Assembly (NCBI GenBank): GCA_016188265.1
Contig: JACPID010000003.1
Span: 1-64,000, forward strand
Direction: 5' to 3'
Length of the DNA stretch: 64,000 nucleotides
DNA from: Candidatus Woesearchaeota archaeon
Lineage (GTDB): Archaea; Nanobdellota; Nanobdellia; Woesearchaeales; ARS49
Below, piece by piece: positions 41,087 through 49,268 of this stretch (positions are counted from its first letter, which is position 1; every line of letters begins with the position of its first letter). Below the pieces are notes generated by a model that was given only the letters and a program-made list of their open reading frames with translations, made no database searches and was not told where the DNA came from. Position numbers and translations under genes: made by a program.

Positions 41087-41773
41087 ATGCTTAAAGCAGA
41101 TTTTCACGCACACTGTAAAGGAGACCCTCTTGATATATTTATTAAACACACACCTGAACAATTAATTGATCATGCAGCTTCACTAGGATACAAAGTTCTT
41201 GCAATAACATTACACACTAAAAACATTTACACAAAAGATCTTGCAGACTATGCTAAAAAAAAAGAAATTATTTTAATTCCTGGCTGTGAAGCAAACATAG
41301 AAAAAAAACACACATTATTGCTTAATTTTACACAAAAAGAAATAGATCAAATTAAAACATTTGAAGATTTAAGAATAATAAAAAAAGATCATCATGCAGT
41401 TATTGCAGCCCATCCTTTTTTTCCGCAAAGAAGCTGCTTATTTGGAAAATTAGAAAAAAATATCGACTTATTTGATGGCATAGAGCATTGCCATTTTTAT
41501 ACAAAATTAATTAATTTTAATAAATTTGCAAATAAAATTGTTATTAAGCATGAAAAGCCTTGGATTGGGACTTCAGATACGCACTTTTTATGGCAGATGA
41601 CTGGAAGCAATTACACACTAATTGATGCTGAACAAAACATAGAAAGCATTATTAAAGCAATAAAGAAAGGAAATGTAAAACTTGCAACTAAACCAGTTCC
41701 TTGGAAACAAGTAATAAAAACATTAGCAGCCATGTTTAATCCACTCCAGCATATTCCAGCAAAAAAGATATAA
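41087..41773 (+). CDS. PHP-domain metal-dependent phosphoesterase
   Basis: 228 residues. PHP metal-ligand motifs occur in order: ADFHAHCKGDPLD (H-x-H), ITLHTKN, PGCEANIE, IAAHPFFPQ and IGTSDTHFLWQM. The domain is a small TIM-barrel-like fold hydrolysing phosphate esters with a trinuclear metal centre, as in histidinol phosphatase and YciV-type 5'-3' nucleotide/RNA exonucleases. Ligands look complete. It is 27 bp upstream of a GT-C membrane gene, probably the same transcript, which might link it to lipid-linked sugar metabolism. Confidence 0.85.
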   Translation: MLKADFHAHCKGDPLDIFIKHTPEQLIDHAASLGYKVLAITLHTKNIYTKDLADYAKKKEIILIPGCEANIEKKHTLLLNFTQKEIDQIKTFEDLRIIKKDHHAVIAAHPFFPQRSCLFGKLEKNIDLFDGIEHCHFYTKLINFNKFANKIVIKHEKPWIGTSDTHFLWQMTGSNYTLIDAEQNIESIIKAIKKGNVKLATKPVPWKQVIKTLAAMFNPLQHIPAKKI

Positions 41774-41800
41774 ACAGTTTTAGTATATTGTAAAAAAAAA

Positions 41801-43180
41801 ATGATTGTATCAATGCTTCTATTTATTACTGCTTTAATACTAAATTTGTATTACTTAAATGCAGGAGTATTTCACTATGATGGATTAATTGTTTTAGAAT
41901 CAATTCAACAAAATTCATTTCCAGTATTTCTACATTTACGAACAACTTATTTTTTTCTTGCCTTTATTCTGTCAAAAATATTGCCTTTTTCCATAGAAAC
42001 AACAATAAATCTAGTATCTGCTTTTTCAGGAGCTGCATGCATCAGTGTGCTTTATTTATTACTTAAAAAATATTTTAACAAAAACATATCTGCATTAGCA
42101 AGCACATTATTAATGCTTAATCCATTATTTTTATCAATTTCAACATATGGAAAAGAACACACTTTTGAAACACTGCTTTTTTTATTAACACTGCTTTTTA
42201 TATCAAAAAAACAAATCTGGAAAGCAACAACAACAATTATTCTTTACATATTTACCAGAGAAACAAGCATTTTTTTACTGCCTGCAATTTTTATTTTTGC
42301 ATACAAAAATCTTGATTGGACAAATCCTAAAACAAAAAAATGCATTGCAATAATATTTTTTGCATTTAGCGTGTATACATATTTTGCACTTTACCCTGCT
42401 TATTTTAAACAAGTTATTGAAGCCAACCACCCAGTTCAAAATTTTCATGCATGGAATTCAAACACTATAATACAAGCACTAAAAGACATTCAGCAAACAT
42501 TACACTGGCCAATGCTTCTACTTATTACCTTAGGAATAATAACTTTACTTATGCTTAAACAATATTTTTGGATTATATTTACAGGGTCTTGGTTGCTTCC
42601 CACATACATACTAATAAATCACAGCTTATACTCTTTCAGATGGCTTACAATAATAATGCCAGCAATGTCGCTGTTATCTGCATTTGGAATTAACGCCTTA
42701 TGGAAAAAAGCATACAAAATACTTCCAATTGCATTAGTTATACTATTTTCTACTTCAACTCTTGCAATGATGCACCCAATCCTATCATACAGACAAGAAG
42801 CTGGAGGAATGAAAGTATTAGAAGAGGCATTTAGAGATTCTGATAAAAATAGCTATGTAGGAATTTATGGAGACCATTGTATTTTTGTAAAACAGTATAC
42901 AAAAGCAAAATGCTTCCCAAATGATCCTACAAATCAAACAATTCAATTCATAAAAGAAAAATTAAAAGAAAACTCTACAGTTTACTTGTTTTTAAATTTT
43001 GATCAAAATCAAAAAAAACAAGTGCCAATGTTTCAAAAACAGCTTCAAGAAAACTTCAAAGGAGAAAGACTGCCAGATATAATTGGAGAAGACTTCCATG
43101 ATGCTGAAATTAGTTTAAAGAAAAAAAACTGGGTATTGTATAAAATAGTCTGCAGTTTAGAATACAAGAATTGCATATAG
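41801..43180 (+). CDS. GT-C-type membrane glycosyltransferase (GT39-like)
   Basis: 459 residues with about ten transmembrane helices. The first outer loop (LNAGVFHYDGLIVLESIQQN) carries the acidic residue expected for lipid-phosphate sugar donors, and YGKEHTFETLLFLLTLLFIS, TRETSIFLLPAIF and HSLYSFRWLTIIMPAM match the GT39/ArnT/PMT pattern. The C-terminal 130 residues are extracytoplasmic. It probably moves a sugar from a dolichol-type carrier to protein or lipid at the cell surface. Donor and acceptor are unknown. Confidence 0.72.
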   Translation: MIVSMLLFITALILNLYYLNAGVFHYDGLIVLESIQQNSFPVFLHLRTTYFFLAFILSKILPFSIETTINLVSAFSGAACISVLYLLLKKYFNKNISALASTLLMLNPLFLSISTYGKEHTFETLLFLLTLLFISKKQIWKATTTIILYIFTRETSIFLLPAIFIFAYKNLDWTNPKTKKCIAIIFFAFSVYTYFALYPAYFKQVIEANHPVQNFHAWNSNTIIQALKDIQQTLHWPMLLLITLGIITLLMLKQYFWIIFTGSWLLPTYILINHSLYSFRWLTIIMPAMSLLSAFGINALWKKAYKILPIALVILFSTSTLAMMHPILSYRQEAGGMKVLEEAFRDSDKNSYVGIYGDHCIFVKQYTKAKCFPNDPTNQTIQFIKEKLKENSTVYLFLNFDQNQKKQVPMFQKQLQENFKGERLPDIIGEDFHDAEISLKKKNWVLYKIVCSLEYKNCI

Positions 43181-43222
43181 AAAGTGAGAATTTATATATT
43201 CTAAATATGAAGAATATAATGC

Positions 43223-43834
43223 ATGCCAGAACAAGATATAAAGCACAGATACACTGATGTTGAATACATACAAGTTCATAAATTCACAATCAGTTACAAA
43301 GATGTTTTTTCTATGAAATACTTATACAATCTTTTAAGAGAATGGCTTGTTGACAATAATTATGCTTCAGATGACACTTCAAAATTTGGAGAAGTCTTTT
43401 ACTTACAAAGAGATAATCCAAAAGATGGAAGAGAAATATGGGCAAGATGGAGGCTTAAAAAAGAACCTGAAAAAGCAAGCAAGTTATGGAGATATGATCT
43501 TGATATTGATATCCACGTAACAGGCTTAAGAGAAGTAGAAATTCCAATAGGCAATAAAAAAATAAGAGCAGATCAAGGGGAAGTTGAAATCAATGTTGCG
43601 GCAAACCTTATTATTGATTATGAAAAAGCTTGGGAAAAACATCCTTGGCTTAAAAATTTCAAAAACTGGATTATTTACAAATACTTAAAATCAAAACTAG
43701 ATTCAAAAACAGCAGAATTATTTGAAGATGCAAGCAGGCTTCAAGAAGCAATAAAAACATATTTACAAATACAAACATACTTGCCAAAGAAAGAATTCGG
43801 AGAATTCTATGAAAAAAGATTACCTGAGGAATAG
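43223..43834 (+). CDS. Conserved DPANN-type protein, paralog 1 of 3
   Basis: 203 residues. An initial beta unit (YTDVEYIQVHKFTISYKDVF), helix YLYNLLREWLVDNNY, strands IWARWRLKKEPEKASKLWRY, then GEVEINVAANLIIDYEKAW and a C-terminal helical part ending near YKYLKSKLDSK. The same order occurs in the next two genes, so this is a tandem paralog set. No catalytic motif is visible, and no signal or membrane helix. The shared W/Y-rich strands suggest a ligand-binding or assembly fold. A tight operon (2-bp gaps) suggests the three form a complex. Confidence 0.65.
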   Translation: MPEQDIKHRYTDVEYIQVHKFTISYKDVFSMKYLYNLLREWLVDNNYASDDTSKFGEVFYLQRDNPKDGREIWARWRLKKEPEKASKLWRYDLDIDIHVTGLREVEIPIGNKKIRADQGEVEINVAANLIIDYEKAWEKHPWLKNFKNWIIYKYLKSKLDSKTAELFEDASRLQEAIKTYLQIQTYLPKKEFGEFYEKRLPEE

Positions 43835-43836
43835 CA

Positions 43837-44328
43837 ATGGTAAAGGCAGAAACTGAACACTCTACAAGCACCTATAAAATTAAATATAGAGGATATTTTG
43901 ATCCTAATGAATTAATTGTTTTTATAAGAAAATGGGTTTTAGAAAATCATTATAGTTTTTCAGAAACAAAACACAAAGCAAGCAGCTCATCAATATCAAT
44001 AGAAGTTGAAGGAAGCAGAAAATTAAATGAATATGTAAAATACAAAATCAACATAAGCACAGATGCTGACGATATAAAACAAATAGAATTAATAAAAGAA
44101 GGCAAAAAAATAAAAACCTATGAAGGAAAACTAATTATGACAATCTGCGGAACTATGAATCTTGACTGGCAAAAACGCTTTAATAAAAGCCAAATACTGC
44201 AATTTCTGCAAGATTTTTTCCACAAATACATCATAAAAGAAAAAGTAGAAGATGAATGGATCAGCCCATTAGAAAACAATGCAATATCTTTAAGAAATGA
44301 CCTAAGAAAACTATTAAACATCAACTAA
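43837..44328 (+). CDS. Conserved DPANN-type protein, paralog 2 of 3
   Basis: 163 residues. Same order as its neighbours: KIKYRGYFDPNELIVFIRKW, ENHYSFSETKHK, NEYVKYKINISTDADDIKQI, GKLIMTICGTMNLDWQKRF, and the C-terminal helix LQDFFHKYIIKEKVEDEW. I recognise this sequence type from other small-genome archaea, where it is annotated as hypothetical. It is the closest of the three to that common form. Confidence 0.68.
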   Translation: MVKAETEHSTSTYKIKYRGYFDPNELIVFIRKWVLENHYSFSETKHKASSSSISIEVEGSRKLNEYVKYKINISTDADDIKQIELIKEGKKIKTYEGKLIMTICGTMNLDWQKRFNKSQILQFLQDFFHKYIIKEKVEDEWISPLENNAISLRNDLRKLLNIN

Positions 44329-44330
44329 AA

Positions 44331-44828
44331 ATGGCAGAAAAAGAAAGCTTAGGAAAAAAAGAAATCCAATACGATGGAATTTTCAGCGCAAAAGAACTAA
44401 TTGAAACAATAAAAGACACTGCATCAGATAAAAAATTTAGCGTAAGTGAAGGAGAACATATTGAAAGTGTTAAAAAAACAGGAAGATACATCCAAAGAAC
44501 ATTAACCTTAGGAAAAACATTAAGCGATTATGCAAAATTAAAAGCCATTATATCACTGCAATTTTCAGAACTAAAAGATACAATAGTTCAAAAAGCAGGA
44601 AAGAAAAAAAAATATCAAACAGGAAAATTATACTTAACAATAGAACCATTACTAGTAACAGACTATGAAGAACGATGGGAAAGCAAACCAGTATTTTTTC
44701 TTCTAAGAATGTTCTTTGAAAAAAACATATACAGCCCGCAACTAAAAAAATTCAGAGCAGAAGGGGAAGAATTAATGGAATTATTATATGAAAACCTCAA
44801 AGCTTATCTTAATTTGCAAAAATACTAA
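44331..44828 (+). CDS. Conserved DPANN-type protein, paralog 3 of 3
   Basis: 165 residues, aligned by eye to the previous two: IQYDGIFSAKELIETIKDTA, FSVSEGEHIESV, LSDYAKLKAIISLQFSELKD, GKLYLTIEPLLVTDYEERW, FFLLRMFFEKNIYSPQLKKF. It is the last gene before tRNA-Thr. Divergence among the three is far greater than between typical recent duplicates, so the triad is old and probably has distinct subunit roles. Confidence 0.65.
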   Translation: MAEKESLGKKEIQYDGIFSAKELIETIKDTASDKKFSVSEGEHIESVKKTGRYIQRTLTLGKTLSDYAKLKAIISLQFSELKDTIVQKAGKKKKYQTGKLYLTIEPLLVTDYEERWESKPVFFLLRMFFEKNIYSPQLKKFRAEGEELMELLYENLKAYLNLQKY

Positions 44829-44865
44829 ATTTTATAAATGATTATTTTATTCTATCTTATTACTT

Positions 44866-44952
44866 GCCTCCGTAGCATAGTAGCTATTGCGGCTGACTTG
44901 TAATATAAATCAAGTTATCAGCAGGTCGGGAGTGCAATTCTCCCCGGAGGCT
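44866..44952 (+). tRNA. tRNA-Thr(UGU) with 14-nt intron at 37/38
   Basis: Acceptor arms GCCTCCG / CGGAGGC are perfect, T-stem GGGAG/CTCCC and anticodon stem GCTGA/TCAGC. The anticodon loop is CT-TGT-A plus A after removal of ATATAAATCAAGTT (44903-44916). CUUG pairs with CAAG between two 3-nt bulges (UAA and UUA), a textbook bulge-helix-bulge for archaeal splicing. Discriminator is T, as in many archaeal tRNA-Thr, and CCA is not encoded. The D-loop (AGTAGCTA) lacks GG and the T-loop is TGCAATT, both unusual. TTTATAAAT at about 44830-44839 is the promoter. Confidence 0.88.
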
Positions 44953-44954
44953 CT

Positions 44955-45002
44955 CAAAATTAACAGAATTTTGGATCCTCGAAGTGCAAGACACATTCGA
45001 GG
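44955..45002 (+). terminator. Two small hairpins directly after tRNA-Thr
   Basis: CAAAATT-AACAG-AATTTTG (44955-44973) and CCTCGAA-N12-TTCGAGG (44977-45002) stand side by side between the tRNA and the toxin gene end. They could end the tRNA transcript or the minus-strand toxin message. They form the left border of the G+C-richer toxin-antitoxin stretch. Confidence 0.5.
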
Positions 45003-45004
45003 CT

Positions 45005-45262
45005 TTACTCGTATGCGCGTTCTCGCTTATCAATATCTGAAATGAAAAGAATATTTTTCTCATAGAGCACGCAGTACTGTATCCTGTAATCCCCCACACT
45101 GACCCGAAATATTTTCTCTTTTCTGTTGACAACTCTTTTGATATCTGCTGGAAACGGATCTTCTGCGAGTTTCTCAATTCTTTGAATAATTCTTTGGGCT
45201 AATTGTTTATCTGCCTTTTTAAGAAAGTGGTGTGCGAGTGAAGACAACTCAACATTAAACAT
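45005..45262 (-). CDS. RelE-family toxin
   Basis: 85 residues. FNVELSSLAHHFLKKADKQL, IIQRIEKLAEDPFPADIKRV, then IFRVSVGDYRIQYCVLYEKN and DIDKRERAYE are the RelE pattern, including the RVxxGDYRI strand and terminal R-x-x-A-Y. Likely a ribosome-dependent mRNase. It follows its antitoxin gene by 2 bp. Beside tRNA-Thr. Confidence 0.88.
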   Translation of the reverse strand: MFNVELSSLAHHFLKKADKQLAQRIIQRIEKLAEDPFPADIKRVVNRKEKIFRVSVGDYRIQYCVLYEKNILFISDIDKRERAYE

Positions 45263-45264
45263 AT

Positions 45265-45465
45265 TTACAAACCAAGTTCTCTTTTAAGTAGTGAAAGAGA
45301 AGTTGTTTTACCTTGCTTGAGTTCTTTAAGACTCTGATCAAAACGCTTACCTTCTTCAATGGTCATAATGGTATCTGGATCAAACATGTGCTTCTTTATG
45401 AATTCTACTTCCTTCTTAATGTGTTTAAGTTCGGTATAAACTTTCTCAAGTATCGCTTCTGCCAT
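45265..45465 (-). CDS. Antitoxin of the RelE pair
   Basis: 66 residues, helical and charged (YTELKHIKKEVEFIKKHMFD, DPDTIMTIEEGKRFDQSLKE). This is a common short archaeal antitoxin type found upstream of RelE genes; it lacks an obvious DNA-binding fold. Position and spacing are the main evidence. Confidence 0.75.
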   Translation of the reverse strand: MAEAILEKVYTELKHIKKEVEFIKKHMFDPDTIMTIEEGKRFDQSLKELKQGKTTSLSLLKRELGL

Positions 45466-45561
45466 ACTTGATTACTAAATATCTGAGTTTTTAAACCTTA
45501 CGCCCATCTTTGTTTGTTCTTAAAGAAAAAGGCCGGATAGAATTCTTGATGTGCCAATGTT

Positions 45562-46218
45562 TTAGTGTTTCATTTTTGCATCTGCCTGTTCTTTAACAAG
45601 ATTGAATAGAGTGTCCAAAATTTGTACAGGCACTGTAACACCCATATCTCGTTTCAATTGTTCAAGGAAATCTCCTAAATCAAATAGCGCGCGTTCTCGG
45701 CCTAATTTAACTTGATTTTTTGCCTCGTCAATGAGAATTTGCCAATTAATTGATCGGGATTCAATTATTTTTCTTGCATCATCCTTGTCTTTCAACCTGT
45801 CAGTTGCGCATTTCATCAAGATGATATCGTGAGAATCTGCTATTCTCAATGATAAAGTATCTCCGAATTGATGTGTTGCGCTTGCACGTTCCTGCATAGT
45901 TTTAGAGAAAACAAAATCAATCACGTCCACAACAAATAAATCAAATCTTTCGTTCCCTAATGTAAACATTTCAGGCTGGTCTTTTTTCCCGCCATAAACG
46001 CGAAATGCGTCCATTCCTTTATACCCAAGTGCAGTAAGTGCTTTCTTAAAAATTTCGCGATCCTTCATATTCTCAAAAACAATATCAACATCAAGTGTTG
46101 CATCTTTAATACCTTGGAACATCATTGCAGTTCCACCAATTGCATACACTGTTACGTGCTTAGACAATTTCTGTGCAATCGCTAAAAGCAGGCGCTGTTG
46201 TGCTTCAATGGTAATCAT
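45562..46218 (-). CDS. AbiEii-like nucleotidyltransferase (putative toxin)
   Basis: 218 residues. VYAIGGTAMMFQGIKDATLD followed by VDIVFE gives the hGG...DhD nucleotidyltransferase signature, with a likely third carboxylate in NERFDLFVVDVID. DSHDIILMKCATDRLKDKDD matches the AbiEii/DUF6036-type C-terminal region. AbiEii toxins transfer nucleotides, in some cases to tRNA ends. The gene overlaps its upstream wHTH partner by 4 bp (ATGA), the AbiEi-AbiEii arrangement. Confidence 0.8.
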   Translation of the reverse strand: MITIEAQQRLLLAIAQKLSKHVTVYAIGGTAMMFQGIKDATLDVDIVFENMKDREIFKKALTALGYKGMDAFRVYGGKKDQPEMFTLGNERFDLFVVDVIDFVFSKTMQERASATHQFGDTLSLRIADSHDIILMKCATDRLKDKDDARKIIESRSINWQILIDEAKNQVKLGRERALFDLGDFLEQLKRDMGVTVPVQILDTLFNLVKEQADAKMKH

Positions 46219-46835
46219 GCATATGCCTCCAAATCTGATTTGTTAAATGGCAGATATACTCTCCAACGATTCTCTATCTCTTTAAAATCCTTTGATTTAA
46301 GCCCAGGAATCAAATATCTAAATGCGTATTCCTTTTTTGGCAAAGAAAGATTACGAAACCTGCCACTCATTCTTCGAGTGCGCATAATTGTACGTGCAAG
46401 ATCATAAAGTGCACCAATCTGTCGTTCACAATAATTTCCTTTTGAAATCCGATATAAAACATCCCAATCTATTACTTTCTTAAATAATACAAGTGCTGAT
46501 AGAATTGTTCTAAGACTATCTCTTTTAACTGCATAAACTAATATCTCTTCTGGCGTTGGAGTCTTTCCATAAAATCTATGAATTACTCCCACTGCAAGCT
46601 TGATTGGGGAAATCTTATTGAGCAGCTCCTCATAACTTGTTCCACCTAACTTATTTTCAAAAGATATGGAGTATATACGATTGCCACTTGGAAAGCGCGC
46701 AGTTTTGACGTATCCTGCCTTTCGTAGACGGTGAATGTAATAGACGGCCTGCGGTCTACTAATGCCTAAAACCGACATCACAGATTGCAGTGTATGTACG
46801 CCTTCAAGTCGTTTAAACAATTCTTCTTTATGCAT
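46215..46835 (-). CDS. wHTH antitoxin/regulator of AbiE-like module
   Basis: 206 residues. An N-terminal HTH (LQSVMSVLGISRPQAVYYIH, RLRKAGYVKTARFPSGNRIY) is followed by a helical C-terminal domain (KLAVGVIHRFYGKTPTPEEI, ERQIGALYDLARTIMRTRRM). It is the likely antitoxin and autorepressor for the nucleotidyltransferase that overlaps its stop codon. Sequence similarity to classical AbiEi is not obvious; the assignment rests on the HTH plus coupling. Confidence 0.65.
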   Translation of the reverse strand: MHKEELFKRLEGVHTLQSVMSVLGISRPQAVYYIHRLRKAGYVKTARFPSGNRIYSISFENKLGGTSYEELLNKISPIKLAVGVIHRFYGKTPTPEEILVYAVKRDSLRTILSALVLFKKVIDWDVLYRISKGNYCERQIGALYDLARTIMRTRRMSGRFRNLSLPKKEYAFRYLIPGLKSKDFKEIENRWRVYLPFNKSDLEAYA

Positions 46836-47041
46836 AAATTAAATGTAGCTAGATTAATATATAAAGGTTGCTATTTTTATCAAAAATAAGTTAAATATAG
46901 AGGTAATGATATTTAAATACAGAGCTTATAAATAAAACTGCTGAAATTGATTTGTGACAATAACTTCAAATAACAATCTTTATAAAATAATTGAGTTAAC
47001 TATCGTTATTATCTTGTTAAAATATCATGGAGGGATTAAGT
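46836..47041 (+). promoter_or_regulatory. Divergent promoter region before peroxiredoxin
   Basis: 206 bp, A+T-rich. CTTTATAAAATAA (near 46978) is a good TATA box for the peroxiredoxin operon, giving a leader of about 40 nt that carries GGAGGG. AATATATAAAGG near 46856 would serve the minus-strand regulator. GTTAACTATCGTTATTATCTTG between TATA and start is a possible operator. Confidence 0.5.
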
Positions 47042-47566
47042 ATGAGTGTAAAAATAGGACAAAAAGTTCAAGATTTTAAAGCAAAAGCATATCAAGCAGG
47101 GAATTTTGCAGATATTAAATTATCACAATTCAAAGGCAAATGGGTAGTATTATTTTTTTATCCTCTGGATTTCACATTTATTTGCCCAACTGAAATTAAA
47201 GGTTTCGGAGAAAAAGAAAAAGAATTTAAAAAACTAAATGCAGTAGTTATAGGAGCAAGCACTGACAGCGAATTTTCCCATAAAAACTGGTTTGAAAGAG
47301 ACTTGCCTGAAGTAAAATTTCCAGTTATTGCAGATACAACACGTGCAGTAAGTGAATTGTTCGGTGTTTTAAAAGAAGATCAAGGCATTGCATTCAGAGG
47401 AACATTTATAATTGATCCAGAAGGAATGCTTAGATACATGGTTGTTTCAGATTTAAGCGTAGGCAGAAGTGTTCAAGAAACATTAAGAATACTGCAAGCA
47501 TTACAATCAGGAGAACTTTGTCCTGTTGAATGGAAGCCTGGAGAACAAACACTAGGCAAAGCATAA
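47042..47566 (+). CDS. ahpC: Typical 2-Cys peroxiredoxin (AhpC/Prx1 type)
   Basis: 174 residues from ATG 47042; the track start at 47027 would place GGAGGG inside the gene, so it is the ribosome site. DFTFICPTEIKGF holds the peroxidatic Cys and GELCPVEWKPG the resolving Cys. FPVIADTTRAVSELFGVLKE and FRGTFIIDPEGMLRYMVV are standard. It reduces H2O2 and organic peroxides, probably recharged by the thioredoxin-reductase-like enzyme two genes downstream. First gene of an oxidative-defence operon. Confidence 0.95.
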   Translation: MSVKIGQKVQDFKAKAYQAGNFADIKLSQFKGKWVVLFFYPLDFTFICPTEIKGFGEKEKEFKKLNAVVIGASTDSEFSHKNWFERDLPEVKFPVIADTTRAVSELFGVLKEDQGIAFRGTFIIDPEGMLRYMVVSDLSVGRSVQETLRILQALQSGELCPVEWKPGEQTLGKA

Positions 47567-47581
47567 GGAGGTATTACTAAA

Positions 47582-48169
47582 ATGGTTGAAGCAAAAAATT
47601 TTGATCATTTAATTGGAAGATTAAAAGGAATAAGCGACAAGCAATTACAAGCTCATTTTGGATTATATCAAGGTTATGTTAAAAAACTAAATGAAATAAG
47701 AGAAAAACTTGCAAAAACAGACACTTCATTAAGCAATTACTCATTCGGAGATTTTAGCGAACTTAAAAGAAGAGAAGCAGTTGCATTTAATGGAACTTAT
47801 TTGCATGAATTATACTTTGAAAACTTAGAGTTAAAAAAAATACCATCTCAAGAATTAAAAAAAGCAGTTGAAAATGCCTGGGGAAGTTGGGAAAAATTTG
47901 AAGCAGACCTAAAAGGAAGCGCCGCCTCAACACCAGGATGGGTTGTTGTAACGTGGGATTATACTGACAAAAAACTACACACTTACATTTTATTTGAACA
48001 CCACATAGGGCTTCCAGCACACCAATATATTGTACTAGCACTTGACTGCTGGGAACATGCATTTATGATAGATTATGGAACAAACAAAGCTGACTATCTC
48101 AAAGCATTCTTAGAGAATGTAAATTGGGAAGTTGTTAATAAAAGGTTTAAGAACGCATCAAATTGCTAA
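47582..48169 (+). CDS. sod: Fe/Mn-family superoxide dismutase
   Basis: 195 residues. Metal ligands can be placed at His of QAHFGLYQGYVKKLN, His of TYLHELYFENL, and Asp and His of ALDCWEHAFMIDYG. GSAASTPGWVVVTWDYTDKK matches the middle region. The usual GKHHQTY second-shell segment is replaced by GLYQGY, one residue shorter, typical of a divergent branch. A strong AAGGAGGT site lies 12 nt before the ATG. Downstream of peroxiredoxin by 15 bp; its product H2O2 is the substrate of that enzyme. Confidence 0.9.
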   Translation: MVEAKNFDHLIGRLKGISDKQLQAHFGLYQGYVKKLNEIREKLAKTDTSLSNYSFGDFSELKRREAVAFNGTYLHELYFENLELKKIPSQELKKAVENAWGSWEKFEADLKGSAASTPGWVVVTWDYTDKKLHTYILFEHHIGLPAHQYIVLALDCWEHAFMIDYGTNKADYLKAFLENVNWEVVNKRFKNASNC

Positions 48170-48202
48170 AATTTTAAAAATAACTAAAAACTTTTTAGAA
48201 GA

Positions 48203-49135
48203 ATGTATGATGTTTTAATTGTTGGAGCAGGAGCAGCAGGACTAACTGCGGCAATTTATACTTGTAGAAAAAATTTGAAAACAGCAGTTATCAGCTTGGA
48301 TATTGGTGGACAAACAAATCTTACTAATCATATTGAAAATTACCCCGGAGTTAATGCAATGCCAGGACCTCAATTAATGCAGAAATTTCAAGAAAATGCC
48401 TTAAATTTTGGTGCTGAGATTATTCCTGGAAAAGTAATTCATATAGATAAAAAAGATGATTTATTTGAAGTACAGTTAGCAAATGGTGAGAAAAATCAAA
48501 CAAAAGTTGTAATACTTGCATTTGGAAAAGTTGCAAGAAGCCTAAATATCCCTGGAGAAGAAAAATTCTTTGGCAGAGGAGTAAGCACTTGCGCTACATG
48601 CGATTCTCCGCTTTATAAAAATAAGATTGCTGCAGTTGTTGGCGGGGGAAATTCAGGTGTTGAAGCTGCATTGGAACTAGCAAGTATAGCAAAAAAAGTA
48701 TACTTAATACACAGGCATCAAAAACTAAAAGCAGATGAAATAACTGTGAAAAAAGTTGAGAAACAACCAAATGTAGAAATAATATTAAACAGCCAACCAA
48801 CAGAAATAATTGGAGATAAATTTGTAACAAGCATTATTGTCGAAGATGTTAAAACAAAAGAAAAAAAAGGCTTACACATTGATGGGGTATTTGTAGAAAT
48901 AGGTTATGTAGTTGATACAAGCATGGTTAAACACTTAGCAAAGTTAAATAAAAGAAATGAAATAATTATAACCGACAAATGTGAAACAAGCTGTCCTGGA
49001 TTATTTGCTGCTGGAGATGTTACAACAATGCCATTTAAACAAACAGTTATTTCAGCAGGAGAAGGAGCAAAAGCAGCATTACAGGCATATTATTATTTAA
49101 CAGGAGGAAAAGGTTCTACAATAGACTGGACATAA
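48203..49135 (+). CDS. trxB: Thioredoxin reductase
   Basis: 310 residues. FAD-binding LIVGAGAAGLTAAIYTCRKN, redox-active CATCDSP, NADPH-binding AVVGGGNSGVEAALELASIA, and C-terminal FAD loop CPGLFAAGDVTTMPFKQTVI are all intact. It passes electrons from NADPH to thioredoxin or glutaredoxin-like proteins that reduce the peroxiredoxin. No thioredoxin gene is in the window. R88 copy 4 starts 4 bp after its stop. Confidence 0.94.
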   Translation: MYDVLIVGAGAAGLTAAIYTCRKNLKTAVISLDIGGQTNLTNHIENYPGVNAMPGPQLMQKFQENALNFGAEIIPGKVIHIDKKDDLFEVQLANGEKNQTKVVILAFGKVARSLNIPGEEKFFGRGVSTCATCDSPLYKNKIAAVVGGGNSGVEAALELASIAKKVYLIHRHQKLKADEITVKKVEKQPNVEIILNSQPTEIIGDKFVTSIIVEDVKTKEKKGLHIDGVFVEIGYVVDTSMVKHLAKLNKRNEIIITDKCETSCPGLFAAGDVTTMPFKQTVISAGEGAKAALQAYYYLTGGKGSTIDWT

Positions 49136-49138
49136 TAA

Positions 49139-49226
49139 TAGAAAACGAAATAAATAATAGGGCAATAGTTTCGTTTTCTAAATAGTACGCGCCATAAAGA
49201 GTGTCCTACAAATTATGGCGCGTACT
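49139..49226 (+). repeat. R88 double-hairpin element, copy 4
   Basis: 88 bp, identical in design to copy 1, with TAGGGCA in loop A and TGTCCTA in loop B. It begins 4 bp after the trxB stop codon and so is the 3' end of the oxidative-defence message. Confidence 0.92.
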
Positions 49227-49268
49227 ATAAGCAAAAATATAAAAATACTTGAAGATTATTAACACATA

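Noticed and set aside
44884-45177. 97-residue minus ORF across tRNA-Thr
   Set aside because: It overlaps the tRNA and the RelE-like gene in another frame and has no start context.
44952-46860. Integrated element with att sites at tRNA-Thr
   Set aside because: No repeat of the tRNA 3' end is found at the right side and no integrase is present.
291-49226. R88 copies as a CRISPR array
   Set aside because: Copies are 2.8 to 31 kb apart with genes between, the unit is a double hairpin, and no cas genes are present.
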